A DNA stretch of 64,000 bases, taken from Lanius collurio (taxonomy: Eukaryota > Chordata > Aves > Passeriformes > Laniidae). Shown here in pieces: positions 36,426-49,405 of this stretch. Within the stretch, counting starts at the first letter, position 1; every line of letters starts with the position of its first letter. Both the position numbers and the translations under genes were made by a program. The notes beneath the pieces were generated by a model. The model saw nothing but the letters and a program-made list of their open reading frames with translations. It did not search any database and was not told the DNA's origin. The stretch covers positions 10,963,987-11,027,986 of the forward strand of contig JACBWW010000028.1 in assembly GCA_020086605.1 (NCBI GenBank), read 5' to 3'.

Positions 36426-39400
36426 ACCAACACGCAATAAAATGGTGAACTGACAGGTTCAGCAAAAATGCAGTGAAGTTATCACCATAAATTAGACAGT
36501 TACAAATCATGAACATACCTTCTTTTCACCTAAATGTTTACTTCACTTAAATGTTTATTATAAGTGGATTCTGAATTTTTGTAGTGCTTTTTCTGCCATT
36601 AAACTTAAGATTTTGCTTTTAATATTCAGAGTCATTAATAATTTGAATTTTCAGTGGACAGAATAAGATATTTCTGCTCTTACAAAGTCTTGGCAATATA
36701 TTTTTCTGCTGTTTCCATATATGCAGCTTCTGCATGGTGAACCAGCACTATGAATAACCAATTTCCAATCTCTTTGCACTGTAGGAATACTAATTCCTTT
36801 TTCTACAGCATAGATCCTTTAACAGGCACAAAAAACTTCAATATAAACTTGATAATTGCTTCCAAAATGCTTATTATCTTCCCATGTCTCCTCATGCAGA
36901 ATGCACAGATGGTAAGAAAACCATTAACAGAAGACAATAGTAAGCATTAGAAAACAATGAACCATAAGATGTCATAAAATTTACTTATCGTGTTCCTGCA
37001 TGAAATCAATTTGTATAATCAAAAACTGAAAAATAAAGCATGCTTGAACCCATCATCACATGAAAATGTCTTCATTAGGTTTTTATCCAGCTTCTCCAAA
37101 AGCTGCAAAACAGCTGTTTAAAAAAAAAAAATAAATTATTTTTTACTTCAAGAAGCCACAAATCACTGTCTCTAAACCCATACAAATAACTTCTGACAAT
37201 TTCTTGATTCTGGAAAATTGTTAGCTGAAAGTATATTAAACCAGCTTGTCAATCTTCCCTCTCATACTGCCTCTGAGAAAAATGCAGAACCTATGACCAC
37301 TAACAAGAAACTACAGCTTCCAAAAGGACAGCTACAGGCAGATATCCGGCTTTTGCATCTTTTGCACTTATCTACAAGATCTAATAATGCTGGTCTGCCA
37401 TCAGAAAATAGAAGAAGCAAACAAAAAATACCTATCCAGTATTGCAAATCCTTATGGGCTAAACTCAGAAAACAAACATTTAAGCTGTCCCTTAACAACT
37501 CTGCGTTTTATTACAACTTCTCATGTATATCTGTAGCTACTTTGAATCCTACTCTATACTTTCTGAAGGTTAAATTAAAAACATGTTTGGAGAAACATAA
37601 AAGAAGGGAAAAGAACAGAACTTGAATTCCAATGTTAGGAAATCAGCACATATTTGTGCTTAAATAGAAAAGCTTTAGTGCATAATGATTGGGTAGAGTT
37701 CCAGCTTAACATGAAATCTGCACAGGTGCAACAGGAGCCAATTCCTTACATATACCTGGCGTTGCATCCAATTCTCCAGCCAGGCTCTGCTGCCCAAAGT
37801 TGGCCCCTGAGCCATTCATGTCCATGACCAGTTGTTACAAGACAGCACTGCAACTTCTCATTCCCAAGGGACACTTCACTTCTCTACAGAGAATCTTTCT
37901 GTCCTGTCATTCTTGTGTCTGGTCAGTTCAAACCCTTTTGCAGCTGAACCTTTTTGCCCTTCATACCCAGGCCATTCCCTGGTCACAAATTACCAGTGCT
38001 GAGAAGCTGTAATTTGATTTTCCCTTTGACCAGCTGCTACATATTCCAGGAAGCAAATCATGATGTGTTGAATTATATTGCGAATATTTCATTGTATATA
38101 TGGGAATTGCAGGAGGAGACAAGAGAGTAGAAGAAAAGCAGGCAAAATAAAAATATTCTGGATTCTTTCCTTCAAGTGGTAAATTTATATTCTTAAGGAA
38201 TGGACTAGTAAGTTTGTTTTCAGCATCACAATGTTTTCTGTTACTGCTTAGAAAACTTTAGTATCTGGTCATAAAGCTCATTCAGTCTCTTTCCCTCTCC
38301 ACTTTCACTGCCTTAAGAAACTGGATATACTTTTGATCTCCCTTTTAAAAAGAATTTAAATGTCTCCAGGGGCATTACTCTCTTGTCAACCTGACCACAT
38401 TTATTCAAAAGACATGCTAAATTTATCATGGTTGTATTAAAGACCAGTATTTTCCCCCATTATTATCTAAATACTTCATATTTTGCACAAAATTCATGTC
38501 AATGTTCACAAGGTGGGAACATTTAACAATATATTTTCTTTCTCATATGTTGCTTGGGCAAGATGAATTAAAGAAGCCACACTATGTCCAATACAACGTT
38601 CATCATAAATGTAGCTAAAAATAAGAGAATGTACACAAAGAATCTTCTTGTCCCACAGTTCGAGGGAAAATACATAAATGAACAAGAAACATAAATACAA
38701 ATTTACTCATTGTTGAGAGTCAATTAAATCCTTTGGAAAATATACTCACACATGGAATACATTAGTTAGAGTTAGAAATACATGACAGGGAAAATTGTTG
38801 CTAGACTTTGGCTTCCAGTTACATAAGGAACTGACCGGATGCTTCTTCAATGAAAACTTGGGAAAAAAAATTATCTCTGAGTCCTCTGCAACAGCTGACT
38901 TTTAACTACAGGTACAGAAGAATAAAAATATAGCTGTGTAACAATTTGATACAGACTGGGATTTCCAAGGTATCTTAAGTTATGTTTTCACAACTAAATC
39001 TTCCATGATCTTTTGAAATTCCAACTGGTAACCAAGTGGAAAGCTACAAGTAAACTACACCTATACTATGCTTTGCTTTTGGAAGACAATAGATATGGGG
39101 CTATAGCAACATGTGATATCTCCATGAGTTCTTAATGGAAAAAGAGAAGTATTCAAAATAAACATCAGTCATCTCATCTTATCAGTACAGATTTCCCACC
39201 ACTTCATAATTTACAGCAAATACATTTCTTTCTTGTAAGCAGGTTTTTCATATGAAAAAATACAATTAGAATAACTGACTTCAATATTCACTTTTGAAAA
39301 AATAGCTCTCAACCTTCCTCTACCAAAATCAAAATTGTTAAAATAACACACAAAACAAAATTTTTAAGCATCTCCAGCAGAAAGTCATGTCTTGCAATGA

Positions 39401-40790
39401 AGAACTCATTCTAGCACGCAAACTGATCTTTTTTGTAACAAAGAAACACAAGAAATGTAAGAAAAACTACATTTAAAAGCTAAAATGGTGATCTTATAAA
39501 AGTGAGGACCACAAACTGTAGCTGACTGAAGGCAAGGCTTTTCAGATTCCCAAAACACTGATAATCTTTTCTAATAAGAAAATAACCTCAACAGAATATT
39601 CATAGAACTTAGCAACTAATGGAGAACCCGATTGGGGAAATCCTAAATACTTCTTCAGAAAAAAAAAAATTTAAAAAGCTGATACATGACGTTTTAAGGA
39701 TCTGAGTTCAGATGCAGCTTGGACCTTGTCTCCAAGCCTTAAGGTCCATTAACCCTCACTTAAGTACCGCAGTAGGAGAAACTCTTCACAGAAGTCATTG
39801 CAAATTATTTTTTCACCATGTTTTTATGCAGAACATAAAGATGTAGCAAAAGCAAAAGGCCATAAAATTCAAACTGCAAGTCTTGCAGCTCCCCCTTAGT
39901 CTGAGGAAATCTATTCTGGATGTGTCCCTCTGTTTTCTCAGACCCATGGCAAGTTGCACGTATTTTTCTCTTTTGTTTCTTATTAAAGTATAGATCCTCT
40001 CCAAATCAGCTTCTGAAAATTTTTGTGAGAAACAGAATTGTATGTGGGATGCACTGTGATGATAAAACAGCTGCAATTGAGTTTCTCTGTTACCACAAAA
40101 TCCCTGTAGAGCTAGAGTAAAAATGGCCCACATCATGCCTTGTCAGTTTAAGTTTAAAAGTTTTGTGTAATGGATGCTGAATATAAAAAGATAAGTACAA
40201 GTCCCAGTTAAGTCAGTTTTAGGATTTTGAGGAGAAGCTTATAATTGAATATGCAGATTGGAGATTTCCCTTATGAAATAAAAAGTACATGAGGAAATTT
40301 TAAATCAATTGCATTTTCTTAAAATAATCTGGTTGCTTGTTTTCAATGGCTTTCCATGGAAAAAAGACAAAATTCTGCCTAAACTTGAACCAAGAGAGAG
40401 TCAAGAAACAAGCTTGACCAACTGATTTTGCATTTCCTACATCTTTAACAGTAATTAATACTTTTATATAAGGTTAATTTTTTAAAGGTATCGTAATTGT
40501 GGGAAACCACTTTCTTGGTTGTGCCTTCCATATTATGTTGTGTTTTATTATGGGTCTGACTTGCTGATTTGCAACAAGATGAAAAGCATTCCTCTTTAAG
40601 TGATGCTGCAAATTCAGTGAATGCACTACAAGATGGCCAGAAATAAGAAGCTAATTCATCTGTCAGAAAGAGGACACTGCTTTAATAATAGACAGAATAA
40701 ATGATATCCACAAACTTCAGAAAAGTGTTTCTCAGAGGAGAAGCTTGACATAGCCTTGTAAATAATAACAAGCTTTGTTTCCTTGTATTT

Positions 40791-40795
40791 CTCGG
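40791..40795. repeat. Target-site duplication CTCGG, left copy
   Basis: Identical to 41983-41987 at the other end of the LTR. Confidence 0.85.
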
Positions 40796-41982
40796 TGTCT
40801 TGGTTTGAAAAGACAGATGTCTGCTAAGGAAGACAGGAGCCTCCCTTGAGGTGAAGGATGCAACCCCCTTCTTTCTGAATTATTATAAATTTGGAATTAA
40901 GGGGCTTTCAGGCAAAGATATAAGGAATAGGAATAACAGTTCTTTACTAAAATACAGATGTATAAACAGGCAAACAAACAACAATAACTACAGTGGTGAC
41001 AACAAATAGAACCTCAAACCCAGTGCAGCCTCTCTTGGCTGTCAGGCCCTTTCCCCTTTGGTGCAGTTCCAGTCACAGCCGGCAGGGGCGCTGGCGGCTC
41101 CCGGTGAGCAGGGCAGGTGCGATGGTTCTCCCGCGGCTGCAGGGGGCGCTCCGGAGCGAGCTCGGGGAGCACGGAGCAATGGCGGATTAGATCTCGGGAA
41201 AAAGGGATGGAGAAAAGGCTTCACAAACCTCCCTGGGCAGCTGATCCTTTGGTCTGTCCGGGCTCTCCTGTCCAGGCAGGCCGGAGCAGCAGTAGGAGCA
41301 CAACTTCCGGGTGGCAGGCGAGATGTATCGAGCTGCGGAGCTGTGGTAGGAATCCCCGGAGGTCTCGGCAGGCAGGACGGGCAGGGCTGCAGAGCAGCGA
41401 AGGCTGAGGCAGCCGAATCTGAGCTGAGCTCCCAGCGAGGCAGGGAAAGGACAGGCTCTGGATCCCGGGGTTCTTCCAGCAGAGAGGAAAAAAACGGCAG
41501 GAAAACCTGCAGTGCTGACGAGAGAGTCTCTCCCGTCTCCACACCAAGTCTCGAGTTCCGTTGAAGCAGTGGCTCTGTAGAGAAGGTCTCGTCTGCCTCT
41601 GAAGGTCCAGTGGTGATGTAGAAGGGTCTGGTCTTCCTCTGAGAATCCAGTGGAAAAGGCTGCCTGTGGTGTTCAAAATCTCCCCTTATAACCAGGCTGG
41701 AAGGCTTGGTTCCTCCCTCTGGGCGGAGCATCTCACAATGGGTGATAGAGTCTTATCAGTCATGCGGTGATGGCCCATTAGCAGGAGATAGTATAGGAGA
41801 GATAAAAGACTCTGCCCCACCTGGTGTCAACAGCTGGCCCATTAACAGAAGATAGCCTCATGAGCTTATCAGGGATGAGTCATGAGGGAGGTGGGGAACA
41901 CTGTCCCACCAGTTTTAACAGTTTATGAAGATGGTGACAGAATACAGACTTTTGGGTACATTTTACATTGCAACCCAGGACA
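40796..41982 (-). mobile_element. Solo LTR with perfect 5-bp target duplication (minus orientation)
   Basis: The element runs from TGTCTTGGTTTGAAAAG to CAACCCAGGACA. The complement of its right end is TGTCCTGGGTTGCAA, so the termini are imperfect inverted repeats (TGTCTTGGTTTG versus TGTCCTGGGTTG). It is flanked by identical CTCGG at 40791-40795 and 41983-41987. A 5-bp duplication fits ERVL or some ERV1 elements. On the minus strand a TATA-like GGTTATAAGGGG lies near 41683-41694. The GC-rich R/U5 part (41.05-41.5 kb) yields a stop-free 229-codon frame without any domain, which is not a gene. I recognise the terminal text from passerine genomes. Confidence 0.88.
41683..41694 (-). promoter_or_regulatory. 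LTR TATA-like box
   Basis: The minus strand reads GGTTATAAGGGG about 290 bp inside the 5' end of the minus-oriented LTR. Confidence 0.45.
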
Positions 41983-41987
41983 CTCGG
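41983..41987. repeat. Target-site duplication CTCGG, right copy
   Basis: Identical to 40791-40795. It marks the exact right border of the LTR. Confidence 0.85.
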
Positions 41988-44900
41988 CATGTTCCTATAT
42001 TAAAAGGTGACATAACGGGAGCCAAAGCCCGAGATGTTTCCATCTTTTACAAGGACTACCTATCAACATCTTACAGGGAGTAATAAATACATTTATAAAC
42101 ATGCTGGAGCTATATAATTTAGAACATATTTAGAGTACAGAGCAGTTAAGTGGTAACAGCAACCTCTATGAACATATTGTATTCTATTTTGAAAGCAGCA
42201 TGCTTAACTATATATGTCTGAGATACATTCAAGAAAACATTAATTATGAAAACCCTACTTTCAAAAAAACTCTGTGTACTTGCAGCAGTGTCTGATTTTT
42301 TTCAAACATTGTCAAAAATCATGGATTTACATTTAACAATATATACTAATATATATTAATATTTAATATTAACAAATCCTAAAGGTCCAGCCCTGAGGAA
42401 CTGAGTCAGTTACTGCAGTAACATGCCAACAGTTAGAGTCGTAGATGGCCAGTCCAGAAGTGCGCAATGTGCAATGTTATTGCAACCTTATGACAGCAAG
42501 AAAGAATTTGATAATAGATCCAGCAAAGCCAAAATTTTATCAGAAACCCTAATGCTACTAATTTCCAGCACTGCCTCCATAAAATAATCAAATTTTCTGT
42601 AAGATAACTCTCCTTATCAGTTGGCCTTTGCTTATACTGTAAAACCACAATATTGATGCTATGAATTCCTTCAATATCTTTGGATGACAACATATCTGTG
42701 GACTTGCCCATGATATCCTATATATGTGTCAGCACTCTTTTTCTGGTGGAAGACTGCATGTCAGACCCAAACCTGCCACCTGACCCTTGACGTTTTTTGT
42801 GTAAGATCATTCACATATAAATTTTTAAATTAATCTAGCACTCACCCATCGGTAGACCAATAATTTTTGTCTCAGTTTGGATTTCATTTACTACAACACA
42901 ACACAGCTGGAATTAAAGTCATTAAAAGTCAGTTACCTCTGAGTAAGTGAGAACATCAGTCCTGGAACACACTGATCTAAGTAGAACACAAAACAATGTT
43001 ATAGATTGTAACACCAAAAGGGGTGAGCTTTACATACCAGTGTCACAGCCTTGAAGTTCCAAGCTTTCTTGGGGGACTCCACAAAAGAGGACACACGAAA
43101 ATTACTATGTGAACATAATAAAATACCGAGAGTGAAGAACAATTTCCTCTTTTCCCTAAAATTCATGGCTCTTCAAAAAAAGATTTGTCTTTTTTTCTGT
43201 AAAATTTTATATCTGACTATCCTAATGCAGTCTGACTAGTCTAATTCATCTGAATTATTCTGAATCTCACAATGCACAATAAAAATCTATCTGTGGTAAC
43301 ACAGACAGAAATCTACACCCATGTATATCTAGGCATTGACACACATGCATTATGTTAATACTTTTCAGTTAAAATCCTGTACAGGAGATTCAGGTAGAAA
43401 CTGCCATGAGTTTGAGTATCTTAATATATTTAAATACAAGATAGTCAAATATTTTAACCCAGTAGTGTCTTGTTGACATTGGTATATAGGAAGAAGTGTT
43501 GATAGCTTTATCGTACTTCCTGGGTCCTACAAAGAGCAGTAATTTTCTCACACTGATAATTTATTGGCACCTTCATGGCTGTGGCGGTCCCTGTTCAGTA
43601 GTAATGTAGACTTTTCCAGCACTCATATTATTCCTGTAGTTCATCCTTATGATTCTGGTAGATAAAGTTCTCTTAAACAGACCATGCAGTGGGCAAGAAG
43701 ATATCTTTTAAGTGTGGTTATATTCAACACAATTGAGTTAATGCTTGGTAGAAAAAGAAGAAATATGGATGAATCACAGAAGTGAACAAATTATTTGTTA
43801 GCTAGCAGCTTGGTCCCAAGATAGACACATTGGATCGTTAGAAATCAAACCCCTAGGCAAACATTTCTGCTTTCCTAGAAATCTGTCTGAAAATAAGTCA
43901 AGCCTTTCCTTTTATCCCAGCTTTAAAACTCTCACTATTAGAAAAGTTATTACAAAAGAGGACAAAAGAACAAAACCAATTTACTTCTGGGTAAAGTGGG
44001 TGAAATGCAGTATGTGGTTATGTATTATTAGAACTAATGATATTTTTTATAGAATTCTTCAAAATAGTGCTAGGTCCATTGAACTTAATGTAGCAGACTG
44101 TTGTGCAAAATGGGGTTAAAACACCAACAGAGAGAATGTATGGTTCTAATTGTCTTTGACTACAAAAGTTATGAAAAGTCAGAACTGAGAAAACTTACAC
44201 TTTCTTTTTTCTGTTACCAATGAGAGAAACAGATAGAGGTAGAAAATACAAAAATTTTGAAAAAGGAAACAGCTAAGCAAACTTCAGTGATTCTGTTACA
44301 TGTCAAAGCAGAAAATAAGAATTTGACAAAAGCTACTGAAATGTAGTATCTCCTTGAATTAAAATGTTCATTAAAAAAACAAACACTGCCTCAATTCTAT
44401 ACTTTTTAAAAATTATTGAGGGGAAAAAAGGATGAGAAAAAAAAATTTGAAAGGAAAATGGTAGAGACTCCACTGATAAAGATAGATTTTAAGACAAATC
44501 TTTTAAACTCACCCTCAATTTAAAGTTTTTATAAAGGAAATTACACCTTTTCCAGCTGTTCTTTCTAATGTGAGATAAAATGCTGTGGATGATCTAAAGA
44601 ATATATAACTTAAGAAATATTTTATTTACCTCTGTGCCCGTACATGAACAAAGCTACAGGTAGATACACTACATACCTCCTTTTAGGGGTTTTGATAGTC
44701 TCTTCTAAACAGGTAACTTTTTAAGTCAAATCCTTCTGGTAGTATGTTCAACAAAACAAAAAGGAGATGTTCCTGCATCCAGCATGAAATGGTTTCCGTC
44801 ACTGCTAAATGTTTTGAAGACTAAAGCATAAATTGCTTAAAAATGGACAATTGAAGGAAAGAAATAGCCAGCATGCTTCTAAGCACACAACATTGTTTCT

Positions 44901-45374
44901 GTCTCAGTAATGCCCAGACATGAATACTCTCAGTAGCTGTATGTTTTCACTGTGCTCTTAAAGATGTAAAATTTTGATTCAATGAGCAAGAGCATATTCC
45001 CAGTTCAATGCTGCTTGTTCTCATATGTTGAGTTATAAATGTTCTCAGTGGTCAGTGCCTCTTATGGGCAAAAAGTGTGAGCTCAAAGTCTGGTCACAGT
45101 TGTGCTAAGTATCTTGCTTTCCCTTTCAGCTTCAAACACCTACTTTCCTGCTATACTTTTATTAAAATGACCTCAATACCACCCTATTTACTTGAGAGAG
45201 GAAAAAGAAACTGAAAATTATAAAGAAATAACCCTCGCAAAAATTATTTGCAAGGCATTTTCATTTGAAAGCTGTATTTTCCATCATATTATCATTCTTT
45301 TTTTTTGTTGACAAGTTTTCTAGATGTTGACCTCGTATTTCAATGCTATTCTATCAGAAAAAGTTTATATTCTC
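41988..45374. other. AT-rich stretch, no independent gene seen
   Basis: No separate gene or repeat family is seen. If the minus-strand gene model ending at 45375 is right, the last few hundred bases (to about 45140) would be its 3' untranslated region. Confidence 0.4.
45158..45163 (-). promoter_or_regulatory. Possible polyadenylation signal of the candidate minus-strand gene
   Basis: The plus strand reads tttatt, giving AATAAA on the minus strand about 210 bp after the stop codon at 45375. In AT-rich DNA this hexamer is common, so the assignment depends on the gene model. Confidence 0.25.
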
Positions 45375-45626
45375 CTAGCAGTTGCCGTGGCATAATGCAG
45401 AATCATTTATGGGAGCAACTGTTGGATTGCAAAGCATGCCCTTACTAGGAAAGGTGTTTGGTAGTCTGCTTGACTGTAAGTCATCATGTATGTACTCAGG
45501 ACTCCCAGAAAACAGACTGAAATCTCCTTTTCTTCTTTTACCAGAATAGTAACATCTCCATTGCTGTTGATGAGCTGAATCAGCATTTCCAGAATGTGTA
45601 ATTCTGGTGTTAGTATTCAAACTGGA
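45375..45626 (-). CDS. Candidate terminal coding exon of an unrecognised receptor-like gene (83 codons plus stop)
   Basis: On the minus strand an acceptor atgctgggcttcag precedes an open frame that starts S-S-L-N-T-N-T-R and ends L-C-H-G-N-C followed by TAG. The product is hydrophilic and rich in serine, asparagine and proline, with a basic patch (S-G-K-R-R-K-G) and possible tyrosine motifs (W-R-C-Y-Y-S and P-E-Y-I-H-D-D-L). It joins in phase 0 to the candidate exon at 47802-47876. The composition looks more like a real cytoplasmic tail than a random AT-rich frame, but I do not recognise a family. An alternative is a chance frame, because frames of 80 codons are frequent in this window. Confidence 0.35.
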   Translation of the reverse strand, partial: SSLNTNTRITHSGNADSAHQQQWRCYYSGKRRKGDFSLFSGSPEYIHDDLQSSRLPNTFPSKGMLCNPTVAPINDSALCHGNC

Positions 45627-47801
45627 CTGAAGCCCAGCATAAAAATGTGCTGGTTAAGAAGGTTACTCCAAAACCTTTGCATGCAAGAATATATTTTTAT
45701 GCTAGCTAGTCTCAAAAAGTCCAGCCTAATTGATATCCAAGAATACCTTGTTTGTTACATATGTATTTCCAACCAGGATCACCTTCCCAAAAGGATTTTT
45801 CAAACCTTAACTGCAATTGAGTGAGTCTTTTCTGCATTTTTGTCTTCCAAAAGAGAGAATAAACTGAATTTTCTGGTTGGCATTGTTCTCAGTATAAGCT
45901 GCAGAGTCATTAATGGCTTGCAGATAGAACTTTATCATGCATAAATATTTTGTTTCAACAAGACCAGAAAAATAGATATTTAAACTCTCTAGAAAACTGG
46001 AAGATGTAGGAGAAAGATACAGGCATACTCTCTAGTACCTATTAATGTGCTTTATTACTTGCAACTACGGTATAGTCAGCACTATTTTTTCTAAACTGCA
46101 TTTATTTGGATTTAATTCTAATTCAGATGTGCTCTTAAAGGGGATTTTTGTTCTCCCTTTTCTACAAAAAAAAACAGTGATGTCCTTACAGCCTCAGTTA
46201 ACTTTTTACTGAAAAGGGACAAGGTCATAAGAACCTATGTGTCAAGGTCAAAAGAATAAAAGGTAAAGGGACTATCATTATACAGGTACAGCTATTGTCC
46301 AACTGATGTGAAACATGTTATATCTCTGACCTGATGAATATTGCAGTTTTAAAAAGCACTCAGCTTAATGATCAAACACTAGATCACAAATCAAATATTA
46401 GAAGCATTTTTTGACACTCTATGGACTTTCCTACTTTAAAAGTCTAGAAAGATTTATTCTCATTTGGATTGTTGGACTGTAACAACAAAGTCCCAAGCTA
46501 ATAACATCACTTCCTCACAGGAAAACATCAGTTTTATTAACTACACAAATTTGTAATTTCACCCCATAGTTTGTTTTCATTATTTTTATTTATAAACATC
46601 TCAGCCTGTCACAGTCCTAAGTATAGACCTTTAAAAAACTTCTCTAATGCCTATACTGAGTTTTTTCTCTCTAAAAAAATGTGCTCTGATGCACATTACT
46701 TTACCAGATGTCAAACTAATAAACAAACTTGAGGTCTGCATTCACTGAATCAATGGCAAAATCCTGGATTTCACACAAGGCTGCAAAGTTTGTAAGCAGA
46801 AATATAAGAGATCAAAGAATGTACTTTCGGCTTTTAATTTTTTTTTTATTTTAAAAGGATTCAAGCAAAACAACACACAGGATTTAATAAAATATGGAAG
46901 CATATTTCTGGAATAGAAGGAAAAATATGAACTTAAGCTATATTTTACTTTATCTGAATACATGTTGAATACATTACAACCTTTTTTCATCTCACAAAAA
47001 GCATAGTTAAACCATTTCCAAATAGATAGAATACAAATGTTTTTTAAGTAACAATGGAAACATCTCCCTTGTAGATATAAGTAGATCAGAGCTTTATGAA
47101 TTAATTAGTAAGTAACTCATCTTTGCACTACAAAGGAATTTGACATGATATAAAACCCTCATGGGCTCTCATATAGGAAGACAACAAACTAAAGAATATC
47201 TTCCAAAACATCTGCAGAATATAAAGGTTAAGATTTTTTTTTCCTGCTACTTCTCATTTTAAGGAAGCTAGCATCACTCTGTCAAACAATGAAAAGAAAA
47301 GAAAAGAAAAAAATAGAGGTCAGTGCATTGTCATTCAGAAGTATGCACAATAAATAATATTTAAAAAAGAAACTGAACACAGAAGAACAGTCTGAAATAT
47401 TGAGATAGAAAAGTATTCAAAGAACTTTTTATGTAAAAAACTAGAATGAAATAACTGATGTTTAAGTTGACAGCTCTTGAAAATCTAAAATTGAGCCAAG
47501 ACAAGTATTATGAAAATTAGTAGAAAGGAGAGACTATGTTGGCATTTTACACATTTTCAGGTAAACAATGTCTAAGAAAAATCAATTTTGGAGCAACAGA
47601 TCATGTAGTCTTCTGGGTAAAATGCTAAATATTAACCCAAATAAGCAATTTTTTTTTTCTGATTTGCATGGGATGCACAAAAAGCAATATTCTGTATTGT
47701 TTATTTGAAAAGAGATACTTCAATTTTTTTTTTCCAGATGAAAGGGACTCTTATAACTAAGTAAGCTGTGGATCTCCAGATTATGACTGATGCTTGTTTA
47801 C
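45627..47801. other. AT-rich stretch; intron if the minus-strand gene is real
   Basis: No gene or repeat recognised. A short (AAAAG)n run lies near 47289-47312. Confidence 0.4.
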
Positions 47802-47876
47802 CATCACATCATCATATATTATTGCCTGAAAACCTTCATGTCCACATTCAAGGACTTCTTCCTCAGGATTGTACTG
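47802..47876 (-). CDS. Candidate internal exon, 75 nt (25 codons, phase 0)
   Basis: On the minus strand a long pyrimidine tract (cccctttcttattctctcccc...cttcttc) is followed by its first AG at ggtcag. The exon opens CAG TAC AAT CCT and ends GAT GTG ATG before a GTAAAC donor. The translation is Q-Y-N-P-E-E-E-V-L-E-C-G-H-E-G-F-Q and then A-I-I-Y-D-D-V-M. It is acidic, with tyrosines in acidic contexts (I-I-Y-D-D-V), as seen in signalling or endocytic tails. It connects in frame to the exons at 51513-51554 and 45375-45626. The acceptor has an unusually distant pyrimidine tract and the donor is only moderate. Confidence 0.33.
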
Positions 47877-48225
47877 CTGACCACCATCATTTTCCCCCAA
47901 TATGGAATTTGAAGAAGAAAGAGAAGTAAGGGGAGAGAATAAGAAAGGGGTTTGATTAACAGGTCTTTGTAAGGCAAAACAAAGAAGATAAATCAAAGAT
48001 TTAACCTTGTCACATCTCTACAAACAGAAGTACCAATGAGGTTTAGCTTTGCTGGTAAGTGCCATTGGCTTTACAGGTTAGACCCACACAATCATACCTC
48101 TGAGTGCAGGCAGGCAGGCAAAATCTTGACAGGTAAAATCCAGGACAGAAAAATTGAAAGCTCCCAAAAGACAGGCAATAGATTATCCATATGCAATTTT
48201 CTATCAAAATATGTCATCTGATTTC
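47877..48225. other. AT-rich stretch; intron if the minus-strand gene is real
   Basis: It contains the pyrimidine tract serving the candidate acceptor at 47877. Nothing else is recognised. Confidence 0.4.
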
Positions 48226-49405
48226 TTTTAGTGACAAGGTAACTTGGCTAGTTGATCAAGGGAATCCAGCTGATGCAATCTTTTTGCATTTCAGTAAAGC
48301 TTTCAATATTATCTCTCCCAATATCCTTCTGGACGTAACGTGCAGCACATGGATGGATAAATGCATCATGTGGTGGGTAAACAACTAGCTTACAGGTCAG
48401 GCACAAAAGATTGCAATGAATGGGGTGACATCAGACTGGTGACCTGTCACTAGGGGACTTCCACAGGGCTCCATCCTTGGCCCTGTGCTCTTCAACCTCT
48501 TCAAAAATGACCTAGACATAGGACTGAAAGAGATACTAGCAAGTTCACAGATGATACAAAACTGGGAGAAGCTGTTTTCTCCCTTGAAAGCAGGGAGGCC
48601 TCTCAGAGAGATCTCAACAAATTAGGGGTCTGGGCAATCACCAGCTACATGAAGTTCAACAAGGGAACGTGCTGGATTCTGCTCCGGGGACGAGGCAACC
48701 CTGGGTGTACAAACAGACGGAGGAGTGAGATGCTGGAAAGAGTGCCATAGAAAGGAAGTCAGGGATCCTGGTCTCTGGCAAGTTGAACATGAGTCAGCCG
48801 TGCCCTGGCAGCCAGGAGGGCTGCCTGTTTCCTGGGGTGCATCAGGCCCAACATTGCCAGCTGGGTGAGGGAGGGGATTGTCCTGCTCTGCTCTGCGCTG
48901 GGTTGGCCTCATCACAAGTTGAAGGCAGTTTTGAGTGCCAAAATATAAGACATTAGGCTATTAGTGTCCAGAGGAGGGCAATGAAGTTGGTGAAGGACCT
49001 TGAGAGGCCATATGAGGAGTGGCTGAGGTCAGTTCACCCTGGAGGAGATTGAAGGCAGACCTCACTGCAGTTATAGGTTCCTCATGAGGAGAAGAGGAGA
49101 GGCAGGCACTGATCTCTTCTCTGTGGTGAACAATGACAGGACCCAAGGGAATAGCTTGAAGTTAAGTCAGGGGAGGTTTAGGTTGGATATCAGGAAAAGG
49201 TTTTTCACCCAGAGGGTGTTTGGGCACTGGAAACAGGCTCCCTGGGGAAGAGGTCTCAGCACTGAGCCTGACAGAGTTTGAGAAGCATTTGGACAACACT
49301 GTCAGGTACATGGTGTTACTCTTGGAGATGGTCTTGTGCAGGATCAGGAGTTGGAGTCAATGATCCTGATGTGTCCCACCTTGTCATGTTCTGTGATTCT
49401 GTGAT
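48226..49405 (+). mobile_element. CR1 LINE 3' part with reverse-transcriptase remnants
   Basis: The conceptual translation near 48230-48330 reads D-K-V-T-W-L-V-D-Q-G-N, followed by F-S-K-A-F-N-I-I-S, typical of CR1 reverse transcriptase. The catalytic box is altered to F-T-D-D-T-K-L (about 48544) from the usual F-A-D-D. The element continues through the C-terminal region and ends with the ctgtgattctgtgat tail at 49391-49405. Frameshifts separate these parts, so it is dead. It would sit in an intron of the candidate minus-strand gene, antisense to it. Confidence 0.88.

Larger units (their letters stand above)
32571..40795. other. AT-rich stretch, no gene seen
   Basis: More than 8 kb without a supported gene. 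It holds A-rich CAAA-type tracts (33359-33467 and 36362-36425). The longest open frame is 135 codons (37218-37625, plus), with no domain, signal peptide or splice context that I can recognise. An exon-like segment on the minus strand near 39880-40020 is discussed under findings. Confidence 0.45.

Noticed and set aside
37218..37625. 135-codon plus-strand frame outside repeats
   Set aside because: No signal peptide, domain or splice context, and the length is plausible by chance in 64 kb. Not annotated as a gene.
41042..41731. Minus-strand frame of 229 codons
   Set aside because: It is contained in the LTR with the CTCGG duplication, with no similarity to gag, pol, env or any host domain that I recognise.
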